A stretch of DNA of 64,000 nt from Serendipita indica DSM 11827 (Eukaryota > Basidiomycota > Agaricomycetes > Sebacinales > Serendipitaceae), in assembly GCA_910890315.1 (NCBI GenBank), contig CAJVGD010000020.1, forward strand, positions 62,001-126,000. Direction: 5' to 3'. The translations under genes were made by a program, and so were the position numbers. The notes under the pieces were generated by a model, which had not been told where the DNA came from, did not search any database, and saw only the letters and a list, made by a program, of their open reading frames with translations. Of this stretch, positions 12,106-26,135 are shown one piece after another; positions within the stretch are counted from its first letter, which is position 1, and every line of letters begins with the position of its first letter.

Positions 12106-14078
12106 ATGTCTCTCCCATCGCTCTCGAGTTCCCATTTGTGGGCCAGTGGTGCCGCCATACTTGGTCTCACAACTTGGTATATTTCGCGGCATACTGCTAC
12201 GACGAAAGCAAAGCGCAGAGGTGCTGTCCTTGCACCCGGACCGAGGCGGGTGCCGTTTCTGGGCAACGTATTCAATTTTCCTCGGGGAAGGTGGTACGAA
12301 ACATTCACTCAATGGGCAGGCGACTACGGTACGTGTAATACTATGGTTGGGTATTATACTCATGAGCGGCCATAGGAGACATCATTTACATTGATCTAGC
12401 CGGAGTTCCGATGATCATTCTAAACTCCTTGGAGGCCATTCACGAACTGACAGACAAGAGAATGAGCATACACTCTGGCAGGCCCCATACCACTTTCGTC
12501 TGCGACATGTAAGCAGCTGGTCACGATACGAGAAGTGACATATTCTGACGAATACATAGGATCGACTGTGGCTATTTTACATCCATGATACAGCCAAGTA
12601 GAGATTTCACAGACCAGCGTCGTATTTTCCAAAGGGCGATAGGTCCTCATACTGTCAACCAATACGATTCTTTCATTCAGCATAGTTGCTCCCAGCTCTT
12701 GCAACAGTTGGACGGCTTCTCAGGTGAACCGTTCAATGTCTTGACCAAGTAAGCTTACGCCTCCCTCAACTCAAACGACTGACACGGATGACAGGACGGT
12801 GGGCAATGTACTTACTCGAATTGCCTATGGCGAGCACTTCTTTCAACACCATGGAGCGGAAGCTCTCCAGAAAACTGGTGAAGGAATAGAGCTGTTCACA
12901 TGGGCATTTACAAAGTTCTGGTTTGTCGACGTGATCCCTGCTTGTGAGCACTTTCGATTGGCTTCCAGCTATTTGCCCAATAAGAGTAGTGCGCCATATA
13001 CCAGCGTGGTTCCCTGGCGCGAAGTTTAAACGCATCGCTTCTCAAGGAAAGGACTATGCGGATTATATTCGCTACTGGCCGTTCAACCAAGTGAAAGCGA
13101 CTATGGTAACACTTCTCCAACGTTCACACTCTGTCCTGAAAACCAATAGGCAGAAGGGATCACAGATGAATCCATTGTTTTCAAATACTTACAGGAAGGT
13201 GGGATCTCGGAAGACAATCTTCGAGATGCAGTGGCGACAATGTACGGCGCTGGAGTCGACACAGTGAGCACTCTATTAGATCGAGACACCTCTTCTAATC
13301 CGCTCAGACGTCAAGCACCATAAGTAATTTCCTGTTCAGTGTTGCCTTGTATCCGGAATGGCAGAAGCAAATTCACGAAGAGATGGATCAAGTCCTTGGT
13401 CGCGGTAATCAGGCGACGCTGGACGACATTCCGAAGTTGGAACTCTTCCAGGTCGTCTTCAAAGAGTCCTTTAGATGGAACACTGCAGCGCCACTTGGTT
13501 TGTCTTCTTCTACAGAAGGAAACCACGTCTCACTCAATCTAGGTGTTCCCCACGTGAGCTCGAAAGAGGACGTGTGGAATGGATATTATATCCCCAAAAA
13601 CTCAATCATTCATTGTAACATCGGTGCATTATACCTCCTCCTTGAGACGCGGACTGATTGTCGACAGGGTTTGTTCTCAGAGACCCACGGTTGTGGGGGA
13701 AGGATAGTCTAGACTTCAACCCTAATCGCTTCCTTGCGTCCCATAACCCATCGGTCGATAAGCTGCCGGACATTTGGAGTGTTCCGTTTGGGTTTGGTCG
13801 GCGGTCAGTCCTCCATGACCTCATATTACGGCTGCTACTGACAAGTTTGCCGTAGTATTTGTCCTGGTCGGTATCTTGCGCAACGCACCGCACTGCTGTA
13901 CTCTGCAGCTATCCTGTCCATGTACGAGGTACTCCCATTTGAAGGCGACATCCTTTCACCAGAAGGACCTTTTGAGGATTCTGTGATTAGGTACGTATCA
14001 AAGCACAGACAAAACATGTCTCTGATAATCTGTAGACGCTTGTCCAATTTCCAATGCAAGTTCAAGCCCCGTGCATGA
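12106..14078 (+). CDS. P450-4: cytochrome P450, CYP64-like, intact
   Basis: About 515 residues in 11 exons. ATG at 12106 (MSLPSLSSSHLWASGAAIL anchor; LAPGPRRVPFLGNVFNFP hinge). Then DIIYIDLAGVPMII, CDM/IDCGYFTSM, TVGNVLTRIAYGEHFFQHHG, VRHIPAWFPGAKFKRI, AEGITDESIVFKYLQ, I-helix YGAGVDT, SVALYPEWQKQIHEEMDQV, K-helix KESFRWNTAAPLG, VPHVSSKEDVWNGYYIP, FVLRDPRLWGKDSLDFNP, FGFGRR/ICPGRYLAQR and terminal RLSNFQCKFKPRA (TGA 14076-14078). All catalytic motifs are present. It is closest by eye to P450-8 and P450-9, although those lie on the opposite strand about 15 kb away, so the expansion has involved inversions. Confidence 0.92.
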
Positions 14079-14485
14079 AATTGAGGTGTCTGGTGTTGTC
14101 TGGGAGTACATCTACTGTCGTGCCTATAACAATCTAATTTTTACCAAATTATTTTTCTTGCTTTTCCGTAGCTTGAGGAACAAGGTGGTCAACACGACCA
14201 TTCGATGATCAATGAATCTTGGGCAAGCATTTCTAATCCGAGGAGTCTACCAAGCTCGTTGATAACCCACAAGATGTGATTGGTTGACGTGAATTGGGTT
14301 CAGGTCCACTCTTTGAGCCTAAGCGCCCCTTGCGTGCCGTGAACCATGCCTTTCTCAGCATAGTCGCCGGCCCAAGTGGAGGGGACACAACTTGGACACG
14401 TCCTCGTTGTTCGTTGTTGCTCTTTGATTGCTTACAGAGCCCTCTCTGGTGCTCAAGGAGGGCAAGCGACGCATCGAAGAACGAT
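14079..14485. other. Intergenic, P450-4 to P450-5
   Basis: About 400 bp with no gene. It must contain the P450-4 3' end and the P450-5 promoter. I see no repeat or clear TATA box. Confidence 0.4.
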
Positions 14486-16398
14486 ATGGATTCGCAGACC
14501 ATTCTCTACTCTGCTGCTCTCGCAGTTCCTGCCCTGTGGGTGGTATGGAGTGCCCTAGGGAAGAAAAAACAACTTCCGTATCCTAAAGGGCCCAAGCCTT
14601 ATCCACTGATTGGAAACATGCTTGACTTTCCACAATCTCAATGGCAGCAGACGTTTACGGAATGGCAGAAAAAATATGGTAAGAAGGCAGATCCCTCGAC
14701 CCAATTTGTAATCTCAGAGAGTCTCGACTAGGTGATTTGATCCATGTCAATCTCCTCGGCACACCAATCCTCATTGTCAACTCGCTCGATGTTGCTGAAG
14801 AGCTCTTCGTGAAAAAAGGGCAGATTCATTCTGGTCGTCCGAGGAGTGTTATGTCATCCGAGATGTGAGTGGCGTATTCGCTTCCTTTGTGGTGATGTTG
14901 ATGGCCACCAGCATGGGATGGACCTGGAACGTCGTCGCTATGGATCCAGGACCACGACACCAGGCTATTCGTCGCATCTTCAGGGAGAGCGTTGGTGCGG
15001 GTGTGGTTGCGACGCATGATCCTTTGATCCTGCGAGGAGCAGAGAACTATGTAATTTCTCTGCATGGATACAAGGGATCACCCGTGGACCTGTCTGTTGC
15101 GTAAGTGGATGTATTCGCTCAGGTCTTGGACTCATTTTTGCATAGCGGGGTAGCCTCTGTTGTCATTACACTCGCATATGGACCGACAGTATACAAGGAC
15201 CATGGAAAAGAGTTGACGAAGCTGAATCAAGCAGCTCTTGACCAAATTACGGATATCTCTACCAAACTCTGGGTCGTCGAATTTTGGCCTAGCTGTCAGT
15301 AAAGTCTTGGTTTGTCTCCATCTGCTTACAAGAAATCAGTGCAACACATTCCCGAGTGGACTCCCGGCGCAACGTTCAAACGCGTTGGTGCACATGGACG
15401 GCGAATGCAAGAAAGAATCCATTGGTGGCCGTGGGAGGAGGTCAATGCCCGATATGTAAGAAGGCATCTTCTATTGCGACACTTCTCACTCGAAGCACAG
15501 AAAGAAGGAAGGTCTGGGCCGTGTATTGCTGTAAACTACATCGAAAAAGGAGAAGATCAAGAGTTGGCACAGGATGCCATTGGAATGATGTACGCGGGTA
15601 AGTACGTTGCCTCGGGTTGGGTCAAATTCTTACATTTCCCAGCTGGTGTTGACACAGTACGATTATCCCAAAGACACCGCATTCACTCATAGTTTATAGA
15701 CATCCGCTACCGTGATCAACTTCATGTATGCGATGATGACACACCCTCACCTACAACGCAAAGTACAAGCAGAGCTGGACAGCGTAATTGGCCATGGCAG
15801 ACTCCCTACACCCAACGATCGACCCAACCTTCCATACGCTGATGCGGCGTGGAAGGAGAGTATCCGATGGCACCCAACTACACCCGTCGGTATCCCTAGG
15901 CGCACAACGCAGGACGACGTGTACAGAGGCATGTATATTCCAAAGGATGCGATGGTCCTTTTCAATATTGGGTAAGTAGCGTTTACGCAGTTTTCCTTTC
16001 ATTAACCAGATTCAAGTTTCATGCTTCGAGATCCTCGTATCTTTGAGAATCCCGACGAATATAGACCCGAACGATGGTTTGAACCAGGGAGTGAAAATCT
16101 CCCGGACCCAAACAGCGCAGCATTTGGTTTTGGAACGAGGTAGGACGACTTATACCTTGCTCTAATGGACCTGACACTTTGCAGAGCCTGTGCTGGACGG
16201 TTCTTGGCCGAAAGAATGGGATTCTGCTACGCCATGTCGGTGCTCGCTGCGTACGATATAGTGCCGATCAAAGGAAAGGAAGTGAAAGACGTACGCAAGA
16301 CGGTCTACGAGGATGCGGTCGTCAGCCGCCCAGTTGGATTTGAATGCGAATTCGTCTCTCGCTCAAACCTTGCTGGGAGCTTACTCGGGGAACATTGA
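14486..16398 (+). CDS. P450-5: cytochrome P450 of a separate, divergent subfamily
   Basis: About 510 residues. ATG at 14486 (MDSQTILYSAALAVPALWVVW membrane anchor, then LPYPKGPKPYPLIGN). The body reads GDLIHVNLLGTPILIVNS, MGWTWNVVAMDPGPRHQAIR, VASVVITLAYGPTVY, LQHIPEWTPGATFKRVG, I-helix MYAAGVDT (split by an extra intron after the first Ala), THPHLQRKVQAELD, K-helix KESIRWHPTTPVG and FMLRDPRIFENPDEYRPERW. The haem loop is FGFGTR/ACAGRFLAERM, unlike the FGFGRR/ICPGR of every other P450 here. No intron separates PVG from IPRRTTQDDVY. The C-terminus extends past the usual stop (SRPVGFECEFVSRSNLAG...), ending with TGA at 16396-16398. It is not a product of the recent local expansion. Confidence 0.9.
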
Positions 16399-16642
16399 AA
16401 ACTTGTATCCGGAAACTCCTATACATGCCGGCCGTGTTACACCTTTCCTCTGCCACTTCTGAAATGTACGAGTTCTTTTCCTGACTTGATTACAAGTAAA
16501 CAGCTTTCGAGACTATTCAGGTCTGTGTAAGCAGTTAGCCAAATGTTGCCGAATGAGCCGCCTGTACACTTGAACTCTTCGTCATCGTCTCCGACAGCAA
16601 CGGTCTCACAATCCGACGCGTCCAGCTACTCATTTCTAGTCT

Positions 16643-18544
16643 ATGATTCATGAAAGCTCTCTTGATGACTTGTAAGAAATCCCTAGACCCATCGCCTACT
16701 TGCTCATAATTTGTTCATGTGCGCAGTATCCAGGCGGCGCACACGTTGACGCAACGACTATGGCACAGACTAATTCCTTATCCCGAAGACCGCATTCCTG
16801 TCACTGTATACACGATCCACAACGTCTTCTTCCCTCTCCTCCCACTGTTGTTGATGAGTTACTTGGTCCGACGACCCAACACGCACTTGTACAGACTCGC
16901 GCTTATGCCTATCACCATCTGGGCTATTTTGCGAGCAAGCTTCGCCTATGTCTGGGTAGACGAGCTCTATGGCCCATACAACTTTGGCCAAGGTATGTCA
17001 ACTCGACGGCGGCTGCACCCCTTTTTTCTCATTTAGCACAATAAATAGGACTATTCGGGATGGCAAGCGTTGGAAAAGCCCTAGAGGTACGCGCTTGAAC
17101 TAGAAGAGGACTGTAGCTCAGACGTCGGTAGTATGGATTTGTCAGGAGAGGTCGTTTCAAGCTCGGAGAAGTCGAATTAGGCCAAGTCCAAACCCCCGCA
17201 ATCGACCGGCTCACCGAGAACGAACCGTCGACGGCTTCCACACTTGGGGTGAGCAAAGCGCGAAAGGATGAGATGGTTAAAACCGGTGCAATATCTGCGC
17301 ACCAGTATCCGGACCCTGTTAATGGCCGTGTCTTTCGATTCCCATCTGGTGTCACCCTCCAATTCATGGCGCTTCCCGAAGGAGACACATCGCCAGACGG
17401 CAAGCACCGCAAACCGATCAAGTCTCCCTCAGGTGTAACCCTAGCTTTCAAGGACTCGACGCGGCCGCATACGCCACAGCTCAAAGAGGGGATGGCGTTG
17501 CCGTATTCCCCAACTCCAAAATGGTTGAAACACACCATCCTCTCCAAGGACTCGCAGATGCAATCGAGGTCGTTGGTTCTGTCCGGGGGATCGGATGGGA
17601 CTGGGGTAAAGGGCTGCACGTCGCGCCGGAAACACGACCACTAGATCGACGAGGGTTCATTCTATCGACATTGTCGTCTACAATCCTCGCCTTTCTCACG
17701 TTGGATTTCATCGAGTCCATGCTCAAAGTTATTCCGGGTTTCTCACCGCCTGGAGGTGGCTCTATCTACTTTATGGATCGCCCATTTTCATTTTTGACTC
17801 ATACCTTTCTGGGTCCATGGGTCAAGGCACACCCATATATCAGTACTATTATCACACGGTACACGGTTTCAACAACAATTACATTCTTCATTGGCATTGC
17901 CATCATTGCCGGGTTCTCAATGTGCTATGGCATCCTTACACTCTTCTGTGTTGGGTTGCTCGGGCACAATCCGCAGAGCTGGCCTCCTCTCTTCGACAGT
18001 CCATGGCTCACGACGAGTCTAGGTGACTTCTGGGGTCGACGGTGGCACCAAACCCTTCGACAAACATTCTTCGTTTTTGGCGGTTATCCAGCCGAATATG
18101 TCCTCAAAACTCTCTCTCGTCCACTTATTGGTGAGAAAAAGGCTGAATACGTTGGGAGAATCGGACTGGTACTTGGAACGTTCACAGCTTCAGGCTTGTT
18201 CCATGGACTTTCCATCTATACAATGGGAAAGGGTGGGACAGATCATACCGCAACAGTATTCTTTGCATCTCAAGGAGTGTTTGTTTTGCTCGAACGGGTG
18301 TGGAAGAAAGTAACAGGCATGCGAGTCGATGGGATATGGGGTCGGATATGGGCATATTCCGTCGTCCTGTTTGGAATTCAATACTGCAGTACGTACTCAA
18401 CTTCTTTTATTATCCTCCTAACCATAGTTTTTAGTGGACGGGTGGACGACGCGAGGTCTTGCCTCAGGCTTGATTATCCCGCTTTCTCTCAGTCCGACGA
18501 GATTAATCATATTCCCAATCTTATTACGTATCTTGGATCACTAA
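16643..18544 (+). CDS. Wax-synthase-like (MBOAT-type) membrane acyltransferase
   Basis: Polytopic membrane protein resembling fungal wax synthase-domain proteins, which acylate alcohols or terpenoid hydroxyls at the ER. The proposed start is ATG 16643 (MIHESSLDDF), joined by a 5' intron to IQAAHTLTQRLWHRL; 16719 is an alternative. Hydrophobic helices include VFFPLLPLLLM, STTITFFIGIAIIAG and MCYGILTLFCVGLLG. Family signatures: RGIGWDWGKG, FWGRRWHQTLRQTF, GLFHGLSIY with the likely catalytic His, and FGIQYC/MDGWTTRGLASG. The last intron (donor gtacgt) joins Cys to MDGW, giving a stop at 18542-18544. One problem is clear: a frame change between about 17400 and 17520 needs an intron I could not place, and that stretch holds an odd internal repeat (17330-17460), so the gene may be disrupted there. 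It is convergent with PRMT3, 55 bp away. Confidence 0.72.
17330..17460. repeat. Internal degenerate repeat inside the wax-synthase-like gene
   Basis: Near-repeats of about 15 bp follow one another on alternating phase: catctggtgtcaccct at 17344 and cctcaggtgtaaccct at 17428, with related gaaggagacacatcg and gccagacggcaag blocks between. On the minus strand the blocks translate as a run of TPEGD, LPSGD, SPSGS and TPDGN units. It falls exactly where the reading frame of the enclosing gene becomes unclear. It could be a small inserted element or a low-complexity linker. Confidence 0.4.
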
Positions 18545-18599
18545 ATAACCCTCAACACTGTTGTACCTCTATGTATCGCCAATCAAATGGATTGAAATT

Positions 18600-21016
<2,417 letters not shown>

Positions 21017-21096
21017 CTTCCTACAAAGCCAGGTTGTCGGCCGGCGCTAAGCGGAGCTTGTCACTTGACTCCCTTCCTTTGCCGACTGGTCCGTGT
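21017..21096. promoter_or_regulatory. Compact bidirectional promoter, PRMT3 / kinase
   Basis: Only about 80 bp separate the divergent start codons of PRMT3 (21016) and the kinase (21097). Either the transcription start sites overlap or transcripts begin inside the neighbouring gene. The open kinase frame continues upstream of its first ATG to 21034 but without another ATG, so the spacing depends on this start choice. Confidence 0.5.
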
Positions 21097-23067
21097 ATGC
21101 AGCGAGGAACTAGCCAAAGCAGCCTTGTAAAGCTATCTATCAACAACGAAGACGATCATGAACTCGTCCAAGCCTCTTATTCTTCCTCTAGGATGCACAC
21201 GACTGGCCTTTTGTCACCCGCCAGCGCCCTGAGTGCGCCAAAAATGTTTGGAAGCAGCTCAGACGACGCCAACAGCCCACTGCTGTCCCCAAGTGACGTC
21301 AGTAGTAGACCATCACTCGATGCAGACTCCTCGAGCGATGCCTCGTCCGTCAGCGACGAGTCCGAGGCAGAGGGGCCGAGTTTGCAGATGATGGGTGAGG
21401 ATCACGTCCGCAAACAAAAAGCCAAAGACGCTATGACCCAGCTGGGTGTCGCTGTACCATCATCATTACCCCGCAACCGCGTCATCTCGTCTCCGCCAGG
21501 CCGCGGTACGCCAGCTGGCTCAGAGGCCGTGCAGTCGACCAGCCCTCTCCCAATACCAGAGCAGGACAAGACGTCGGCAAGTAAGCCTGTCCAGGAAGAG
21601 GCTGCCTGGTCACCTGCCATGGCCTTTTTGAGTGGACTCAATTCCCCATTCTCGGCTCCGGCCCAAGCCTCAGCGATCAGACGTCCCGCCGCGCCTGTCG
21701 AAGAAAGGATTGGGCCATACATCCTGGGTCCAGTCATCGGTCACGGGGGTTTTTCCGTTATCCGCAAGGCCACTTCGACCTCTGGCGTCGTCGCCGTCAA
21801 GATTGTCACCAGATCGTCCACAGACCCGTCACTCGTATCTTCCCTAGAGAATGAGATTGCCATTTGGTCTAACCTCCATCACGAGTACATTCTTCCCCTC
21901 TTCACTGACTATCGCACCGACGATGCTCTCTACCTCGTCTCACTCTACTGCCCAGCCGGCTCGCTCTTTGATATTCTGCGGCTTCATGGATCTCCAGGTC
22001 TCCCCCAGGACGACGTAGGAACGATGTTCCGTCAAGTCGTCCGCGGGCTACGTTATTTGCACGAGCAAGTCCGCCTGGTTCACGGAGACATCAAATTGGA
22101 AAACGTACTCGTCGATGAGATGGGCGCGTGTCGCATCGCAGACTTTGGTCTTGCCAGGTACATCCCCGTTGAGACGCCAAGCTCGGAGAATCATGCAGAT
22201 GAGACTCCCCATTCTGCTCTTCCTCCTCACCTTCGCGGGCGCCAAACACGCCACAGAAACTCGACTCACGTTCCTGGAGCAAGCACCCCATCTTCGCTCC
22301 ATCACTTCCCACCTGGATCACTTCCATATGCCGCGCCCGAGCTCCTTCTCCCCCCAACGCGTTCATCTCAGCATGTCACCAAGTCGGAAGTATCACCCTT
22401 CCCCGTACGACCAGCGCAGGATATCTGGGCAGTTGGATGCCTCCTGCACGCATTGCTCTTTGGTCGACTCCCCTTTGTGGACAGCTATGAGCCGCGCCTG
22501 CAGATGAAGATTGTACGCGGTGTATGGGAACGTAGTCGATCCAAGACCCGTTCCCGTGCAAGAGGCTCTTCGAGATCACGTAGTCGCGTGCGCTCATCTT
22601 CGAGAGATGCACTGCGGTTCCCTGCTGGTGGAGAGGGAAGACGACGAGCGTCCAAGTCGAGGAGCAGAGACGTCAAGATTGGTAAAGGCCCCAAGTCTGT
22701 CCTGCGTGGATGTATCTGCGTGGATGTGAACAAGCGTTGGACGGCTGCCAAGATTGACGAGGTGAGTTGACCTTGAATTCTAAAGTGTCATGCTAATTTT
22801 TCCTAGGTCGCTTGGAACTTTGCCTGGGACGACGCTGAGACTGAAGTGATCGGCGAAGACGAACTAGATTCGACCACGCATCTGGCAGTTTCTACCCCGG
22901 TGCGCCATGACTCGACTGACGCCAAGGGTGTTGATCACCCCGAGTCTGAATGGCTGACTGAAGAAGGTGGTGATAAACTCACTTCGATGCCCTTGGATCC
23001 TAGAACGGGACTCCATGCGTGCATGACGCGCACCTCGTCTGCGCGACGAGCTGAAACGCTCCCATGA
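21097..23067 (+). CDS. Ser/Thr protein kinase with HGD catalytic loop and SR-rich insert
   Basis: Eukaryotic protein kinase of about 640 residues, two exons (intron 22762-22806). The first ATG in frame is 21097 (MQRGTSQSSLVKLS). The first 200 residues are Ser/Pro-rich and probably disordered. Kinase domain: ERIGPYILGPVIGHGGFSVIRKA (Gly loop), VVAVKIV (beta-3 Lys), NEIAIWSNLHHEYILPL (alpha-C Glu), LVHGDIKLENVLVD (catalytic loop with HGD in place of HRD; Asp and Lys present), RIADFGLARY (DFG), a long Ser/His-rich activation segment, YAAPELLL (APE) and DIWAVGCLLHALLFGRLPF. The C-lobe carries an arginine/serine tract (RSRSKTRSRARGSSRSRSR). The end is TGA 23065-23067 after an acidic tail. Likely active; subfamily not recognised. 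Confidence 0.88.
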
Positions 23068-23277
23068 ACCCCACGATCATTCGAACGAAGGTAACCACGA
23101 AAACAATATCTATCTTCAAATTCTCTATCGCTCTCAAATGCGGTCAGTGTGCCTGTTTTGTGTTCTTGAACTCATCTACGCATGCAATTGTATGATATCC
23201 AATCGCCGCAATGTCGTTCGTAACATCGATGTGCATCTATTACAACGCCAATATATGGTTTTCACCATTTTCAATTT

Positions 23278-25270
23278 CTATGAGCGCGGCTTGAATGTGC
23301 ACCGGAAGTGGGAGAGGCGTCTATTGGCTATGAATATAAGTCCGGTTCCATAATCGTTACGCACCTGACGGCAGAGTCCTCAAACGGTCCGTCTGGTGTG
23401 AGTGTCTCCCCTTCATATGGGAGGATTTCGTAGGCGGACAAGATGGCCGCTGCATAAAATAGACCACTACGTTGCGCAAGATGACGTCCAGGACAGATTC
23501 TAAAACCATAATATGAGAGATAGCTCCCATGATGCACGGCGGCGAGAAACTAACCGCCGCCCGAAACCAAATGGAATACTCCATATGTCTGGTAACTCAT
23601 TCACCGACGGATTGTGGGCCGCCAAGAAGCGATTGGGGTTGAAATCGAGGCTGTCTTCACCCCACAGGCGTGGGTCCCTGAGCACAAACCCTGGCAAATG
23701 TAAGCTAAATATCGGGCGAAGAGGAATACGCACCGATATTGCAGTGAACGATCGAACCCTTCGGGATATAGTAACCATCAATCACGTCCTCTTTTGAGCT
23801 CACATGAGGGAGACCTATGTCAGTCCATAAGATGCTATACTCTGAATACCCAGAGAGGTCGACAAACCGAGTGGCACTGGAGGATTCCACCGGAAAGATT
23901 CCTTGAATACAGCCTCGAAGGTCTCTAACTTGGAGGTGTCGCCCAATGTTGGTAGTTGACCACGACCGAGTACTCGATCCATCTCTTGGTGGATTTTTTG
24001 CTGCCATTCAGGGTACAAGGCAACGCTGAACAGGAAATGGGTGATTGTTATTGTTGTCTAGAAGGTTATAGATGGAATTTCTGATCAGATGGATGCATAC
24101 CGTGTCGACGCCAGCGGTATACATTGTCGCCACTGCATCTCGAAGGTTATCTTCGGAGATACTCCCTTCCTGTAAGTACTTGGAAAGGATAGACTCATCC
24201 ACAAGTCCTTCTGCCTAGAAATAATCAGGCCCTAGGATAGGAATTGGAGAGCTTTATTACCATATTAGCCTTTACTCGATTGAACGCCAAGTACCGAATC
24301 ATGTCCGAATAATATTTTCCTTGATTTCCAACTCGCTTGAAGTGTGCTCCAGGGAACCATGCTGGCACGTATCGCACTCGCTTCGTTGAGCAAGGTACAC
24401 AAAGAGTGTTTGAAAGAACGTACAAGTAGGGATCACGTCGACAAACCAGAATTGTGTGAATGCCCATGAGATCAACTCTACCCCTTCAATGTTGTACTTG
24501 ATTATTTCAGGTCCGTGCTGCTCGAAGAAACGCTCGCCGTACGCGATCCGAGTAAGTACGTTTCCCATCGTCCTCAAATTTGTGTCAGGATCCCAATAGA
24601 AACGACAAATACATGCGACCCACTTGGTTAGGATGCCAATTGGCTCACCGGAGAATCCATCAAACTGTTGAAGGAGCTCGGAACAGCCGTGCTGAATGAA
24701 TGCATCATATTGCTCCACAATACGAGGACCTATTGCCTTTTGGAAAAGACGGCGCTGCTCTGCAAAATTCTTGGTGGGTTGCATGAGCGTCAGAAAGTAA
24801 GCAGATCCCATCCTATTTAGACTTGTTAAATTGCACCTCGTCTGGGATCAGAGCTGACTTACAAGTCACAGACTAGAGTTGCATGAACTCTGTTTGAGTG
24901 GATATTCATTCTTTTCTCCGTCAATTCACGGATGGCACCGAAGGAGTTCAGCACAATCATTGAAGTGCCAGCCAGGTCGACATAGGTGATATCTCCTGTT
25001 GTCGTTCATCAATATTGTATCGACAGGTGACACAAACATACCATAGTCCTTTGCCCACCGGGTAAACGTATCATACCACTTCCTCTTTGGAAAATTGAAC
25101 AAATTGCCGACGACAGGTAGTCTCTTTGGTCCGGGCGCGAGGGCAGCCCCAGCCCGCTTTGCCTTGGCTGAGGGGGTATTTAAGCCAAGATACCAAACTG
25201 CAGCTCCAAGAACGACGGCGCCTCCTACCCAAACTTGGAAGCTAGAGAGCGATTCAGGGAGCGTGGGCAT
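23278..25270 (-). CDS. P450-6: cytochrome P450, CYP64-like, intact
   Basis: Eleven-exon haem monooxygenase of about 510 residues. ATG complement 25268-25270 (MPTLPESLSSFQVWVGGAVVL anchor; LAPGPKRLPVVGNLFNFP). Successive exons: DITYVDLAGTSMIVLNSF; MGSAYFLTLMQPTKNFAEQRR; TMGNVLTRIAYGERFFEQHG; VRYVPAWFPGAHFKRVG; EGLVDESILSKYLQEG; I-helix YTAGVDT; SVALYPEWQQKIHQEMD; K-helix KESFRWNPPVPLG; LPHVSSKEDVIDGYYIP; FVLRDPRLWGEDSLDFNP; FGFGRR/ICPGRHLAQRS; RLSHFRCTFKPRS (TAG complement 23278-23280). The KEDVIDGYY segment replaces the usual VW with VI. It is first in a minus-strand run of related P450s. A TATA-like element lies 52 nt upstream. Confidence 0.92.
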
Positions 25271-25321
25271 ATCGAGGCAAGGTCCAAACGTTCGGACAAA
25301 CGGGGCACAAACTCCGTGATC

Positions 25322-25329
25322 TTATAAAG
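25322..25329 (-). promoter_or_regulatory. TATA-like element upstream of P450-6
   Basis: The minus strand reads gctttataag about 52 nt before the P450-6 start codon. A matching tataag lies 64 nt upstream of P450-9 (30784-30791), and a tataaa lies 59 nt upstream of P450-14, so the spacing is consistent across paralogues. Confidence 0.5.
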
Positions 25330-25814
25330 CGGTTGCTGAAGCACCACAGGCACCCAAGAAGGGGGTGTCGGAAGTCCTCTATGATAGCAAATCTTGGCAG
25401 CATGTGGAGAATGTCAAATGGCATTTGAATCCGAGGCAGACTATAGCAAATGGATACGGTCCTCAAGCGAAACAGGTGGTTGAGATACTTGACCATGGTG
25501 TGATATAATATCGACTCATTTTCGGCATCTTGATTCCACACTTCTGGTAGGACTGTGATGGGAAATTTGGCCAGTCACGAGAGTGGAATATCGGGGCTAA
25601 TTAAGCGATTGAGATGTTTATTTGGACATTATTCACCCAACAAGGCCCGTCAGACGACGTTATCATGTTGGGAATCGAGGTTGTGGCTCAAAGGCGAGGC
25701 GGATCCAGTACCCAATGAATGATCCTCCAGATTATTGACATATTGACTCGCATATTCCTCATAGATATCGTCTCGATATCTCCTTCTGACCTTAACTGCC
25801 GTGTATGAGACTAC
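25330..25814. other. Intergenic, upstream of P450-6
   Basis: About 485 bp between the P450-6 core promoter and the P450-7 relic. No gene, repeat or convincing regulatory motif is visible. Confidence 0.35.
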
Positions 25815-26135
25815 TACCATAGCAGCCTTCACTCGGTTAAACGACCAATACCGAATGAAATTAGAGTAGTATTTTCCGCGGTCGCCAATGCGTTTGAAAT
25901 TGGCTCCGGGGAACCATGCCGGTACATATCGGACTATATTCTGTTAAATAAGACGAAAGGGATGATTGAAAGAGCATACGAGATGCGACGACGTCAACAA
26001 ACCAAAACTTGGTGGATGCCCAAGCAATTAACTCGACCCTTCGACGTTGTTCTTGATGATTTCCGAACCATGGTGCTGGAAGAAGTACTTGCCATACGCA
26101 ATTCGTGTAAGCACATTTCCCATCGTCCTTTTGTT
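25815..26135 (-). pseudogene. P450-7: relic of two central P450 exons
   Basis: On the minus strand two consecutive P450 exons survive: TMGNVLTRIAYGKYFFQHHG...NNVEG and VRYVPAWFPGANFKRIGDRGKYYSNFIRYWSFNRVKAAM. Their sequence is nearly that of P450-8 and P450-6. Nothing upstream (membrane anchor, first three exons) or downstream (I-helix to haem loop) is left, so it cannot encode an enzyme. The segment lies between two intact paralogues in the same orientation, as expected from unequal crossing-over or partial deletion of a tandem copy. The link between the two exons has also drifted (no clean VDVIP ending). Confidence 0.85.

Noticed and set aside
17029-17619. 196-codon minus-strand ORF with P-x-G-D repeats
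   Set aside because: It is antisense to the wax-synthase-like gene; its repeats reflect the internal nucleotide repeat, which I report as a repeat only.
21034-21096. Upstream extension of the kinase to a TTG start
   Set aside because: No ATG in that part; TTG starts are not expected in fungi, so the first ATG (21097) was used.
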